Below are positions 1 through 9,434 of a DNA stretch of 64,000 nt, one piece after another. The position numbers and the translations under genes are program-made. This DNA is from Bolinopsis microptera (lineage: Eukaryota; Ctenophora; Tentaculata; Lobata; Bolinopsidae): contig NC_087081.1 of the NCBI RefSeq assembly GCF_026151205.1, positions 15,102,340 through 15,166,339 on the forward strand, written 5' to 3'. The notes beneath the pieces are model-generated. The model saw only the letters and a list, made by a program, of their open reading frames with translations, was not told where the DNA came from and did no database searches. Position 1 is the stretch's first letter. Every line of letters starts with the position of its first letter.

Positions 1-745
1 CAAATAATGTAGTGGATCCAAAGAAACTTTATCAAGGATTACAAAGTTTTATATTACAATCGTAATAGTCAAAATATTATAATATTAATAGTCGTGTGAC
101 GTATATAGTAAACTATTAGTGTTGAGTAGTTTTTACCTGGGGACCCCAGGCTATTACATTTATGTTCATAATCATAATAGAATAGAGATTTGGCGGAATG
201 ACAGGCTGAACGTCGCCCAGTGAGGTAGTTCTTGAGCAAATTCTGCTCGTTTTTGTATCTAGTTTGGGAGTAGAAAAAGTGTAAGACGTGGTAAACGAAA
301 GTGACTATTTCTATGGTGGAAGATTGGTCTGACTTTAAAGCGAGTCGAGAAAACGCTGACTATTGCGAAAACTTCTGAAAAAGAAATTTTGCGATGATTC
401 GATTAAAAATAAGATTGGTATTAGGTATGGGCTTCAATTTTAGGATGGATAAGTGAGATGGATGATTTTATTGCACCAATAGGCGATTATATCTTGCAGT
501 CCTAATTCTCAGTGCAATAACCGTACTCGAATGATCAGGTGACTGTTGACACCAGTTCAAGATAAACAAGCATCTGAGTCTCGGAGGTGATTGGTGATGT
601 TTAGAGAGTGAGGTGCTGGCAATCCCATCCGTGAACATATAACTGGTGTCAAGGCTTGTTGGTATAATTAATGGGGCATTGGGGAAGGTAACCCCCAAAG
701 TATATAATGCAAGCCAGATTTAAGTAAGATATCAAGTATTTCTAC
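1..745. other. Non-coding DNA upstream of the SIX-like gene
   Basis: No convincing coding region is visible on either strand; the short open frames have no recognisable domain. A perfect short palindrome (CCTGGGGACCCCAGG) lies near 137-151. The right end should contain the promoter of the homeobox gene. Confidence 0.5.
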
Positions 746-753
746 TATATAAA
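746..753 (+). promoter_or_regulatory. Candidate TATA box of the SIX-like gene
   Basis: TATATAAA lies 35 bases upstream of the ATG at 788. If it is used, transcription would start close to the ATG and leave a very short 5' UTR. This is a consensus match only. Confidence 0.45.
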
Positions 754-787
754 TCAAATTCAATTGCTACTAATTTCGATTATAACA

Positions 788-1555
788 ATGGAATCCTTCA
801 TTTACCCCTCTTACCAAGATGTTACCAGTTTGGACCACCTACCAGAACCGGAACCAGTGAGCCCTTCCTACCTCTCCTGGACCATCCCTCTCTCCTTCAA
901 CTTCACTTTCCCTGAGCTGGAACTTCCTTCCCAATGTCGAGATAATGTCACCTGCCCCGCGAATATTTTCACTGTTCCAGCAATGGAGACATTCACTGGA
1001 TCTGAGACTTCCTCTTCGGAAGTTCTGACTCATCTTCTAGCGAATCCTGCTGTGGATATGCCAATCCTACCTCCTCTCCAGAGTTCATACAGATCTCCCT
1101 GTCCTTCTCCGAGTACTTCACCTGCTAGCTCACCGACTTCAACAAACCTGTCCGACCAGGCAATCACTGCACAGTCCCTGTACGATGAACAGCAGTTCGA
1201 CGAGCTTAAGTCTTACCTCTCCGTCAGCTACTTCCCTTCCTCAGACCATCCTCACCTCCAGAAACTCTACTACAATTCTCTTTACGAGCTCTATAAGATC
1301 TCTTCCGGCAAACGACACCTGATTCCCACTACTAAATATCGATTGAGAAAATCAAACCCTCTTCCCTCTACAATTTCGTCCGTGAAGTTCCAGAGCAACA
1401 ACCACTTTGACGACAATGTCAAATCCCTACTTCTTTCTGTTTTCAAGAAAGAGAGAACTCCCTCCCAGGAAACTATTCAGATGCTGAGCGAGAACACTGG
1501 TCTGACTGAGAGACAGATCAGAAACTTCTTCAAGAACAAAAGATGCAGAGCTTAA
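788..1555 (+). CDS. Divergent SIX-class homeobox protein, intronless
   Basis: Predicted 255-residue nuclear DNA-binding protein. The start is the ATG at 788; the open frame runs slightly upstream but has no earlier ATG there. Residues 1 to about 120 are Ser/Pro/Thr-rich and probably disordered. From about 130 the protein resembles the second half of a SIX domain: HPHLQKLYYNSLYELYK corresponds to the family's HPKLQxLWLxAHYxEAE, and KYRLRKSNPLPSTI to KYRVRRKFPLPRTI. The homeodomain fills the C-terminus. Its recognition helix reads IRNFFKNKRCR, keeping Asn51, Arg53 and the SIX-typical Lys50, but with Phe in place of the nearly invariant Trp48. The protein ends right after the helix. SIX proteins usually have a recognisable full SIX domain and a tail, so this is a fast-evolving member. 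Alternative: another atypical TALE-like or divergent homeobox class. Confidence 0.72.
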   Translation: MESFIYPSYQDVTSLDHLPEPEPVSPSYLSWTIPLSFNFTFPELELPSQCRDNVTCPANIFTVPAMETFTGSETSSSEVLTHLLANPAVDMPILPPLQSSYRSPCPSPSTSPASSPTSTNLSDQAITAQSLYDEQQFDELKSYLSVSYFPSSDHPHLQKLYYNSLYELYKISSGKRHLIPTTKYRLRKSNPLPSTISSVKFQSNNHFDDNVKSLLLSVFKKERTPSQETIQMLSENTGLTERQIRNFFKNKRCRA

Positions 1556-1599
1556 ATGATTATTTGATATTTTATTGTGTGAATATTACAATTTAAAAA

Positions 1600-1605
1600 A
1601 ATAAA
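1600..1605 (+). terminator. Candidate polyadenylation signal of the SIX-like gene
   Basis: AATAAA lies 45 bases after the stop codon in AT-rich sequence, a normal distance for a short 3' UTR. Confidence 0.5.
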
Positions 1606-1639
1606 TTTACGAAGCTTAATGACATTTTGTTCATTTTAC

Positions 1640-1720
1640 ATTTAAAGGTACTGGAAGTCAAAAATCATATTTTCCCATTCTCTGTCCCATTTTCAGTCCT
1701 GGAGGAACATTTTTTGAACA
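1640..1720. repeat. Isolated copy of part of the 9.4-10.3 kb repeat unit
   Basis: The stretch with GGTACTGGAAGTCAAAA, then TCCCATTCTCTGTCCCATTT, closely matches the tandem units at about 9866-9930 and 10235-10280 in the same orientation. The same family therefore lies on both sides of the retrotransposon. It is either a dispersed repeat or a sign that the element sits within an older array. Confidence 0.65.
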
Positions 1721-2629
1721 TTTAACATATAATTTGAAACATTACAGTAACGTTATTCAAATCTCAAACAGAAACAGTATATAACAAAGTTTTGTGTTTT
1801 GATCATATGATCGTGGATGTATAGTGATTGATTGCATAATTTTGAATTTGATTGATGGTGATTGTGAGTGAGAAGATGTTTGGTGTGCCAGCCAGTAACT
1901 CTGTCAAATGAACAGCCCAATGAAGAGCGAATGAGCGCAATTTCGCAGGAACAGCAGAGAGGGTGGCACAAAACGGCACACACGGAAAGGACGAAACAAA
2001 AAAGAAAAAACGCCGTGCGCGGTAAGCTTGCCTATGTCTGAGAGCTGGTGTTACCTGGCAAGAGGCCTCGAAGGAGGTGCCGTGGTGGAGTGTGAAGGGA
2101 AAGTTCGAGAGCACGGCAGCTCTAACTGATGATGATGATTGAAGATTGAAGAAGGAGGTCGAGCGGGAAGCTCAGAAAAAGCTAAACAGGAAGGATCCAG
2201 CTGAGGTCTGACTCATGTCAGGAAGTGACGAAAAATTCACAGACAAAATCATCAGTGGCTGTCTACCCCGTACGTAGGCAGTGTCCAAGATTTCAGGCAT
2301 CAGGATACACTGGAGCAGTGCAGAGCTGATTACGACCAGGGTCCTCACGGATACCCTGTCTTGGAGGTCGAGCCAATGCCCTGCGTTCGGTAATTGTGTC
2401 TACTGATATAGCCTTCATACTTTCCCTACTATCAGTCACTGTAACCCTATCATTCGGAAGGCCCCACGGCTCCTACATGGACGCACGGCCGGGAGCCCAT
2501 GTAGGGATAAAAGTGACCGCAAGAAATCCATCACATCCGTCACAGATCCAAAGCTGGAAAAGAAAAAAAGCGGAAAGAAAAAGGGGAAAAAAAGAAAGGA
2601 AGAAAGGAAGGACTGAAAGAGGAAGCTAG
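1721..2629. other. Non-coding DNA, probably including the retrotransposon 3' UTR
   Basis: No gene is recognised. Read on the minus strand it follows the RT stop codon, so part is likely 3' UTR. A short (GAT)n-like run with GATTGAAGATTGAAG near 2127-2150 could mark the 3' end, since CR1/L2-type elements commonly end in short tandem repeats. A purine-rich A/G tract lies at about 2560-2625. The exact element boundary is not visible. Confidence 0.4.
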
Positions 2630-5600
2630 TTATCTACAATTAGACTTTTTTTTGAAGTTGAGGGTTAGTCTGTAGATTTTATTAATGGTGCTGGTCGAGA
2701 GTTTGATCAAACTTACGTCCTCATCGCTGAGTTTGTCCATGCAATCGGGTTGCGAGATAAACGTGGAGGCAAGATTGAAGCTACCATTTCCGTCAATGCT
2801 GACTAGATTTCCACTGAGGCTTTGAAATCTGTCCCTTGGAACTTTCCCTAGGGGGCAGGAATGGAGCATATGATTCTCGTCTTCGATGATTAGCTGGTTG
2901 ATGTTCAGCTCGCAATAGTTACAGGTCCTTTCATCAAGTGGAGTTTTGTCGTACCTCCCCCTTTCAATTCTAAGGTGATGAGAACTGGACCGAATCTGTG
3001 TGGTTGCCCTTCTGTCCTGGAAAGACCTAGCGTGGTTTAGATATGGCTCCCATCCAAATTCTTTTTTGACTTCACTGTAGAATGATAGCTTTCTAGAATC
3101 TTTCACAAGAGAACCCCAGGAATCACGGAATAGTTTTCGCAGGTTCTCTGTCATCAATTCAGGGCTGCAGGAGTCCGCGAGGAAGGTTGCGTTGAGCAAC
3201 GATGATGAATTCCTGTCAGGAAGGTCGATGTTGTTAAATGACTTGATAACTGATTCGATGCCTACAAACCATGACAATTTGAGGTTAATCTGCTCAGTCA
3301 TTGCAGCTTTGACCAGTTGTGTTGAGGGAAGGCTCATAACTCTTTTGAAGTATTTAGTACTCAGTTTCAACATCTCAATTATAATTGGGTATGAGCCAGT
3401 TTCTCCCCAGGCTGTAGCATTGACTGCCCTTCTGTTAATACCAAGAAGGTATTTGAGGTGACGTAGGTGCACTTGCTCCAGTTTCTGTTTTGCGATGTGG
3501 GAGACTGCATGATCAAGGTTGTGAAACTTGCTGAAGCAAGAGAGGACCTTACTGACGGTGGGTAGAACTGGGGCCCAAACTTGACAACCGTATAGTAGAA
3601 TAGGCTTGACAAGGGTGTCAAATAGTTTGTTAAGGCATGATGCGTCAATGTATCTCCGGTCTATGGTGCTTCTCAAGCTAAAGTAAGCTCCGAGTCCCTT
3701 ACGGTAGAGAGAGTCAGTTGCCTGCCGAAATTTCCCTGTGCTGCTTATAATGATTCCAAGATAGCAGTAGCTGGAGACCATCTCTATATCTCTGTCATGA
3801 ATAGAAGGACGCCAGTTTGGAATGTCAGGTCCTTTACCGTTGAAGACCATGAATTTGGTTTTGGAGATGCTGATTTCCAGACCCCATTCGATACAGTAGT
3901 CCCCAATGATCGAAAGCAACTTTTGGAGTGATTCAGGATCTAGGGCGAGGATTACTAGATCATCAGCCCACGCTAGGTGAGTCACTGAGATACCAGCGAG
4001 AGTTGGGCAGTTCACAACGGCTTCATTGAGGAGGTCAGAAAGCTTTTTAAAGTAGACTTTGAAAAACTCGGGGCTGAGTGGATGTCCTTGTTCAGTCCCT
4101 TTGAGGATCTTGAATGCTTCACTGATTTTACCATTCATCTTGATATGACCCTCTGATTTACTGTACATGTCTTTGATGATGTCGTAGTAGCCGCCATTGA
4201 CGCCATAGCAGGCTAGTTTGAACAGGAGGGCTTGTCTGCACACTAGATCAAACGCTTTTCGGAGATCAATGAACACTGCATATATTTTATTTTTCACTTT
4301 CTTGTATTTTTCGATTGTGGACATCAGCGTGAATATATGGTCATTACATTGACTTCCTTTGGTAAAGCCTGCTTGATTAGGTGGATCTGGATGAGAGATT
4401 TGGCGGTGAGTGACAAGCCGAGATAGCAGCATCGTGGAGAGCAGTTTCCCAATACAGCTACAGACTGCTATTGCTCTATAGTTGTCAGGGTTCCTGATGC
4501 ACCCTTTTTTGTGAATCGGTGTGATCACACTTTTGCTCCAGAGGTAGGTTCCTGTCTCAAGGCACAGATTGAAGAGTTTAAGGAGGAGGGACCTCATTTT
4601 CACGTTCAAACCCTTGAGCATTTCATTGCTTATGTGGTCAAAAGCAGATGCTTTGCCGGATTTTAGTTTGCCTAGTGCAGCGTTCAGCTCACCCAGTGTA
4701 AATGCGCTGTTCAGCGACTCATTGGGGGCAGATCCCTCGGCTAGGGTTTTCTGTGATCCGGTAACGAAAAGGAGCTTCCTGATAATTGCTATTGGGAGCT
4801 CGACTATTCCTTTGAGGGGCTCCGTGTCCATGCCAGAGACTGAGTAGAACAGGATTGTGGTCGGAGAACAGAGTATGCTCGCCCACTGAGAGGGACTTGA
4901 CACGGTGAAGAAAGAATGTTGATGCAATGAAGTAGTCCACCACGCTGTTTCCGTTCCATTTGAAGCATGTGTATTTTCCGGCAGAGTCACCAATGGTACG
5001 TCCATTAAGGATCAAGAGGTTTTGCGATCCACAAAGGTCAAGCAAAAGATTTTTATGTCTATTGGTGATTTTGTCCTGGCTGTTCCTATTTTGAGATATA
5101 GGTGCCACATCTGGTATAACCATGAAGTCGGAGGGCCTGCCAGTTTCTGGAAAGAGCTCGAATTCATCCGCTCTGTCATATATCTGAAATTCAGGAGATG
5201 CCCCTATTCTGGCATTAAGGTCTCCAAGAAGTATGAGCTCATTACTGGAGTTATCCTTGATGTTGCTTATTTTTTCCTGGAGGGCATCAAAATTTGCTTC
5301 GGAGCAGTTAGTGCGGTTTTTCAATTTGCTGTTTGTAGGTGGTATGTAGCTATTGAGAACAAAGGTGTTGATATTGGTGTAGGGATCAGTAACTTTAACA
5401 ATTACAATGTTCATTGAGTGGTCCGCAGTAAGTGTGAATTTCTCCAGAGAGCAATATTCCAGGATAGTGTTCCTAACCAGAGTAGTTACTCCTCCACCTT
5501 TACCAGATTTTCGGATGTCACTATAGGATTTGTATCCTTTCAGAGACACTTCGCATCCGGTCTCTTGAAGGCAGATAATATCATTCGGACTGATGATTTT

Positions 5601-5687
5601 TACAAAATCGGGATCCTCGATTTTGTTTCCGAGCAAACCATGAATGTTTGCAACATTCCAGGAAATTATACCGTTGACAAAGTTCAT
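2630..5687 (-). pseudogene. Retrotransposon ORF2: AP endonuclease plus reverse transcriptase, frame-broken
   Basis: Starts at ATG 5687. The endonuclease frame (5687-4719) shows ISWNVANIHG, LQETG, LLGDLNARIG and SDHNPVLL, the conserved APE motifs. The RT frame (5005-2630) shows KSGKASAFDHISNEMLK, PNQAGFTKGSQ, AVFIDLRKAFD, GTEQGHPLSPEFF and the catalytic box AWADDLV (YADD box with Trp for Tyr). The C-terminus has a Cys/His cluster (CNYCELN...HMLHSCPL). The two frames overlap at 4719-5005 and differ by one base. Only about 35-40 codons separate the last endonuclease motif from the RT N-terminal motif, shorter than the usual linker, so an internal deletion that broke the frame is the simplest reading. 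A programmed frameshift is the alternative. Confidence 0.85.
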
Positions 5688-5777
5688 CAGTCAACTTGTA
5701 TAAAGGATGAGAGAGGCAAGAGGAGAAGGAGAAAAGGAGGGAGGGGACTAGATAAGCTGAGAATGAGAGACTAGTAC

Positions 5778-7487
5778 TCAGGTGCGGTCTCTGCTAAATG
5801 TACTGTTGAGGCTTGTCTTGAAGTTGCCCATGATTACTCTGATACCTCTGTCATTCAGATGAGGTTGATCTGGGACAAACAAATAGTCGTGTGGGATATC
5901 TGATCCCCCCGAGTAGAAGTTGTTGTTTCTGTTTTCCCTTGATCTCATCCAGAAATCAGCTTTCTCACTGTCACCTTTAAGATTTCTGATTGCTTCAGTG
6001 ATGAGTCGACTACTTTTACTCCATTCCTCTCCAGGATGGTCGCGGAGAAAGGGATGCGAGATGAAAAGTTGGCAGTGTTGCGAAGTCTGTCTAAGTATAT
6101 TTTCGGTAGACTTTATTAGTGATCCCACCACGGAGTCAGGCTCGGTACCATCTATGATGTCCTGAGTACCAAGGTGAGCGTACACTGCATCTGGGTTGAG
6201 ATTGGAAATCTGTTCGACCGTTGATTCGAGACTTGAGTGAAGGTCTTTCAGGCTCCGTTTGTAAATTACAGAGACGTTGTATCTTTTCGGAAACTCTTCA
6301 GGTTTAAAGCTTCTCATGGTTGAGTCACAGAGAAGAACTATTTTCTTTTGGCTTGGAACAGGCCGGTTACTTGCTCTTTTTGGTCTATCTGCCCGGAAGA
6401 CACCTGTTCTCTTGTCTCTCTGTCTGGGTTCTATACCCTCTCTCCTGTAGGAGGATCGTCCCTGATTTGGTGATAGCCCAGGGGTGTCCCTGTTGGTCCT
6501 CGTGTCAGCCGGAGACCTGAGGATATGTCTCACATGGTCTTGGCTAGCATTTGCACCTGGGTCTAACTGGCTGATACTGAGGATTTCTTGAAAATTAGGG
6601 GTCGAAATGATGTTATGGATTTCGTTGATTTTGTCACTCTCTTCCCTTTTGAAAACGCTCTGACGCCAGACATCCAGATCTTTCTTTACAGTCATAGTGT
6701 CTTTTAGGGTTTGTGTCAGCCCTTTTAGACCTTTTTCTGATTTTTCGAGGAGCAGACTGGTGTCTTGGGTAGCTTTTGTCAGGCTTTTAAGGAGATCAGT
6801 GCCACTTGAACAATTTCTTGCTATTTGACAGTCTCCAGTCGATTTGGCTCCAGAGGTCTTTTCTGTTATCGTGAGCTTTAGCTCTTTCATCTCATTTTTA
6901 ATTTCAGTAAGAATAGAGCTGATTGACACATTGGATCTTTCCATCACTTCCAGTCTATTCTGCACATCGTTGAGTTGCTCAGATGTAGCACTGCTGCTAG
7001 CAGCGGAGAGTTGATTAGGGTTCTTCAGATGTTGAGTGATCCTCTTTTTTCTGATTTTTGAGCTTCCTTCACTGCTCAGTTTGAGGAATCCGAGCTCCTT
7101 TGTGAGTTCATTTTCTGTAGCTGATTCGAGTGATTTAATGTAAGTTTCAAGTCCTTGAAAGCTTAGATCAGTCTTGGTGTCAGCTTGTTGTCTTTTCCTC
7201 TTAGTTTTGGATGCTTGCTGTGTAGAGGAGTGTTTATCCAGTTTTGATCTCAGGAAATCCTTAGCGTTGGGCAGTGAGCTGGTAAAACAGAACTCAGTAG
7301 GAGATACAACGCTGTTTGGAACCGGGGCAGTTTCAGAGAGTGGCGGTTCAGGGGAGTATAAGAACTCTCCACTTTTATCGCATGACTGGTCTGAGTCCCT
7401 AGTTAAGTATCGGCAAAGTCTCTGTCTTAACAAGGCTACAACACCATTATTTTCCTGGTTACATGCAGTTAGCTCCTCTTTCGCGTC
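5778..7487 (-). CDS. Retrotransposon ORF1, second part: coiled coil and SGNH esterase-like domain
   Basis: About 569 residues counted from the codon after the stop at 7488-7490, in the same frame, with no ATG near its beginning. The N-terminal half is Lys/Ser-rich with a predicted coiled coil (LNDVQNRLEVMERSN onward), typical of ORF1 multimerisation regions. The C-terminal ~200 residues look like an SGNH/GDSL hydrolase: block I IVLLCDSTMR with the candidate nucleophile Ser, block III HLGTQDI (family GxND, here Gln for Asn), block V DQPHLNDRG with the Asp and His of DxxH. Such esterase domains are known in ORF1 of CR1-like elements. The lack of an own ATG suggests it was made as one polyprotein with the upstream part. 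Confidence 0.75.
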   Translation of the reverse strand, partial: DAKEELTACNQENNGVVALLRQRLCRYLTRDSDQSCDKSGEFLYSPEPPLSETAPVPNSVVSPTEFCFTSSLPNAKDFLRSKLDKHSSTQQASKTKRKRQQADTKTDLSFQGLETYIKSLESATENELTKELGFLKLSSEGSSKIRKKRITQHLKNPNQLSAASSSATSEQLNDVQNRLEVMERSNVSISSILTEIKNEMKELKLTITEKTSGAKSTGDCQIARNCSSGTDLLKSLTKATQDTSLLLEKSEKGLKGLTQTLKDTMTVKKDLDVWRQSVFKREESDKINEIHNIISTPNFQEILSISQLDPGANASQDHVRHILRSPADTRTNRDTPGLSPNQGRSSYRREGIEPRQRDKRTGVFRADRPKRASNRPVPSQKKIVLLCDSTMRSFKPEEFPKRYNVSVIYKRSLKDLHSSLESTVEQISNLNPDAVYAHLGTQDIIDGTEPDSVVGSLIKSTENILRQTSQHCQLFISHPFLRDHPGEEWSKSSRLITEAIRNLKGDSEKADFWMRSRENRNNNFYSGGSDIPHDYLFVPDQPHLNDRGIRVIMGNFKTSLNSTFSRDRT

Positions 7488-9434
7488 TTAAGGTTTCATC
7501 TTAGTTACTATTACACTTACAGCGGCATAGCTGGGGGGTGAGTAAGGGTCTGCTAAGAGAGTTTCTGTTCTTGTTTTCATATCGTTCAGGGAGTCGCTAC
7601 TAGATGTGGATTGATCCATGGCATCCAGTATCAAAGTAAAGTCAGCTGGGGTAAGCTTGTCCAATATTTGTTGGTATATATGAACTTGACCCATTCTGTA
7701 GCTTAGGGTATTGCAGAATCTTGATGATCTGATACTCTCATTGGGAATATCGGTACTGTCCCATAACAACGTTCCGTCAGTATCTATTTTCGAGCGAAAA
7801 AAGATAAGTCTGTAAGATGGTCTTGCATCGTTATTTAGAGAGTTACTGAGTCCTACTCCTGACCGGACTTGGTAGCGTTTGAGTGCATCTTTGGACAAGA
7901 AAACCGCTCCCCCATGATCCGGAGACAGCCTTCCTGCATCTACCTTACCACGCAAAGATCCAGAGTGTGACTTGGGTATAACATCGATCGCATTCTGTTG
8001 ACCCAGGCAGAGGATTACCATAACGGAGTTGTCCTCTGCGTATGAATCAAGGTCGGATGGGAAAACCGTTGATTCTGGTGTGTGTTCGTTCATTTTGATC
8101 TTTTCGACCACACAGCTGTTGAGTGAGGGGTTCTCGTCGATGCGATGATCGCTGATGATTTGATTCATGCACTGAAGTAGGATAGGTACTTCCTTGAACT
8201 CCTTGGCATCATATGTGTCCCATGAGTTGCATGGGTAGTAACGAGAGCTGAACAGACAAAACTCCCGTTGGTGGATCCCATATTTCCTGAAGGATACTTC
8301 ACTGTCTGTCGACCAGTATAGGATATTCGCAGGCTCTGTTGGGAAGAGAGATTTGCAGTGGAAAATGTCACGACAAAGCTCGGCAGAGTCACCTCCTGGA
8401 CTGACTGAGGTGTATCCTGGAGATGATGAGAGATTTCTCATTCTGATGACGGGGTCGTTTAGCCCTGTTATGATCGGTAACGTATTCAGCCGTCTGACGG
8501 ATGTTATCTCATCACAGAAGTTGAGATGATCATCTGTTGGTGTTAGTCTGCGGCGTAGGTCTTCTTCTGATTCTTCGGGTCCAAAGTTGAGCTTTCCGGG
8601 ACATGAACTCAAGGTACTCGTGAGAAAGTTGTTCTTATCTTGATTCAGAGACGGGAGTTCTTCCTCTGGGGTCTCCGTAGAAGGAATGGAGCTTTCGGGT
8701 TCTTTGCTTGCGGGATCTGATTCCTCAGATTCTTCATCCTTGTTGTCATGATCGGTTGAGAAGCTGGTATCTTTGAAAGATTCACTACCAGATTTGTTAG
8801 GGTTGTCGTCGTCATCATCACTGTCCCCTTTGTCCTGGGAGCCGCTTGATGAGGAGTCCTGTCCTCCATTGTAGATAGAGTTTCCACTTCCGTTTCCGTT
8901 TTTCCCGTCCTGACTCGTGGATTCCCTAGAGTCATTTTTATTAGTTGGTGTTGAGCCGCCAGAGCCATCTCCATCAGCACGAGATTTACCACCCGGTACC
9001 AGGAAGCAGACTGTGCTACTGCTAGCAAACGATTTCCGAAGGGGAATACTAGAACGCGGAAAAGAACGGGGAAGAGATAGGACGAACGGAGATGGTACGC
9101 TGGCACTGTACACAGGCTTACAGACATTGGTTTTTAGCTGCTTTGCGCGAGCGTGGAGCTCACTTGAGCTGTCAAGGTCAGATTGTTCGCCACGTGTGCA
9201 ACGGTTGTTACTGCTGTATTGATCTGACTTGACCTGACGGCGGTGAACGAATATCGCGATCCAAAGTTGGCGCGGGTGTGCACTAGGCTTTACCAGCTGG
9301 CACTTCAAAAATGATTTTAGGAGTGTTGTTAGAAGATGACGATAAATGGTAACTAGATCGGTGTTTAGGCACGTGATGTGAAGAAAGTATGAGTTGTTTG
9401 GATCGTGGATGAAATTTTCCAATTTCTGTCCCAT
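7488..9434 (-). CDS. Retrotransposon ORF1, first part: degenerate AlkB-like domain
   Basis: About 648 residues from the ATG at 9434; the frame opens earlier but only with non-ATG codons. Residues ~100-300 are low-complexity and acidic (Ser/Gly/Asp/Glu-rich). The last ~250 residues resemble the AlkB-type 2-oxoglutarate/Fe(II) dioxygenase fold in order: FCLFSSRYYPCNSW (family YxYSGxxYxxxxW), then LNSCVV (family FNSVLL), then MVILCLGQ (family IxSxSLG), then a GGAVFL strand, then SYRLIFFRS (family RxxLTFR). The metal ligands look lost: where HxD is expected I read FPSDLD, and where the second His is expected I read RYQV. It is likely a catalytically dead accessory domain. The frame ends at TAA 7488-7490 and then continues open into the SGNH part. 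No database search was possible. Confidence 0.6.
   Translation of the reverse strand: MGQKLENFIHDPNNSYFLHITCLNTDLVTIYRHLLTTLLKSFLKCQLVKPSAHPRQLWIAIFVHRRQVKSDQYSSNNRCTRGEQSDLDSSSELHARAKQLKTNVCKPVYSASVPSPFVLSLPRSFPRSSIPLRKSFASSSTVCFLVPGGKSRADGDGSGGSTPTNKNDSRESTSQDGKNGNGSGNSIYNGGQDSSSSGSQDKGDSDDDDDNPNKSGSESFKDTSFSTDHDNKDEESEESDPASKEPESSIPSTETPEEELPSLNQDKNNFLTSTLSSCPGKLNFGPEESEEDLRRRLTPTDDHLNFCDEITSVRRLNTLPIITGLNDPVIRMRNLSSSPGYTSVSPGGDSAELCRDIFHCKSLFPTEPANILYWSTDSEVSFRKYGIHQREFCLFSSRYYPCNSWDTYDAKEFKEVPILLQCMNQIISDHRIDENPSLNSCVVEKIKMNEHTPESTVFPSDLDSYAEDNSVMVILCLGQQNAIDVIPKSHSGSLRGKVDAGRLSPDHGGAVFLSKDALKRYQVRSGVGLSNSLNNDARPSYRLIFFRSKIDTDGTLLWDSTDIPNESIRSSRFCNTLSYRMGQVHIYQQILDKLTPADFTLILDAMDQSTSSSDSLNDMKTRTETLLADPYSPPSYAAVSVIVTKMKP

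Noticed and set aside
2396-2629. Small plus-strand open frame with a hydrophobic start
   Set aside because: Opposite to the retrotransposon 3' region, no ATG at its start, ends in a purine-rich low-complexity tract.
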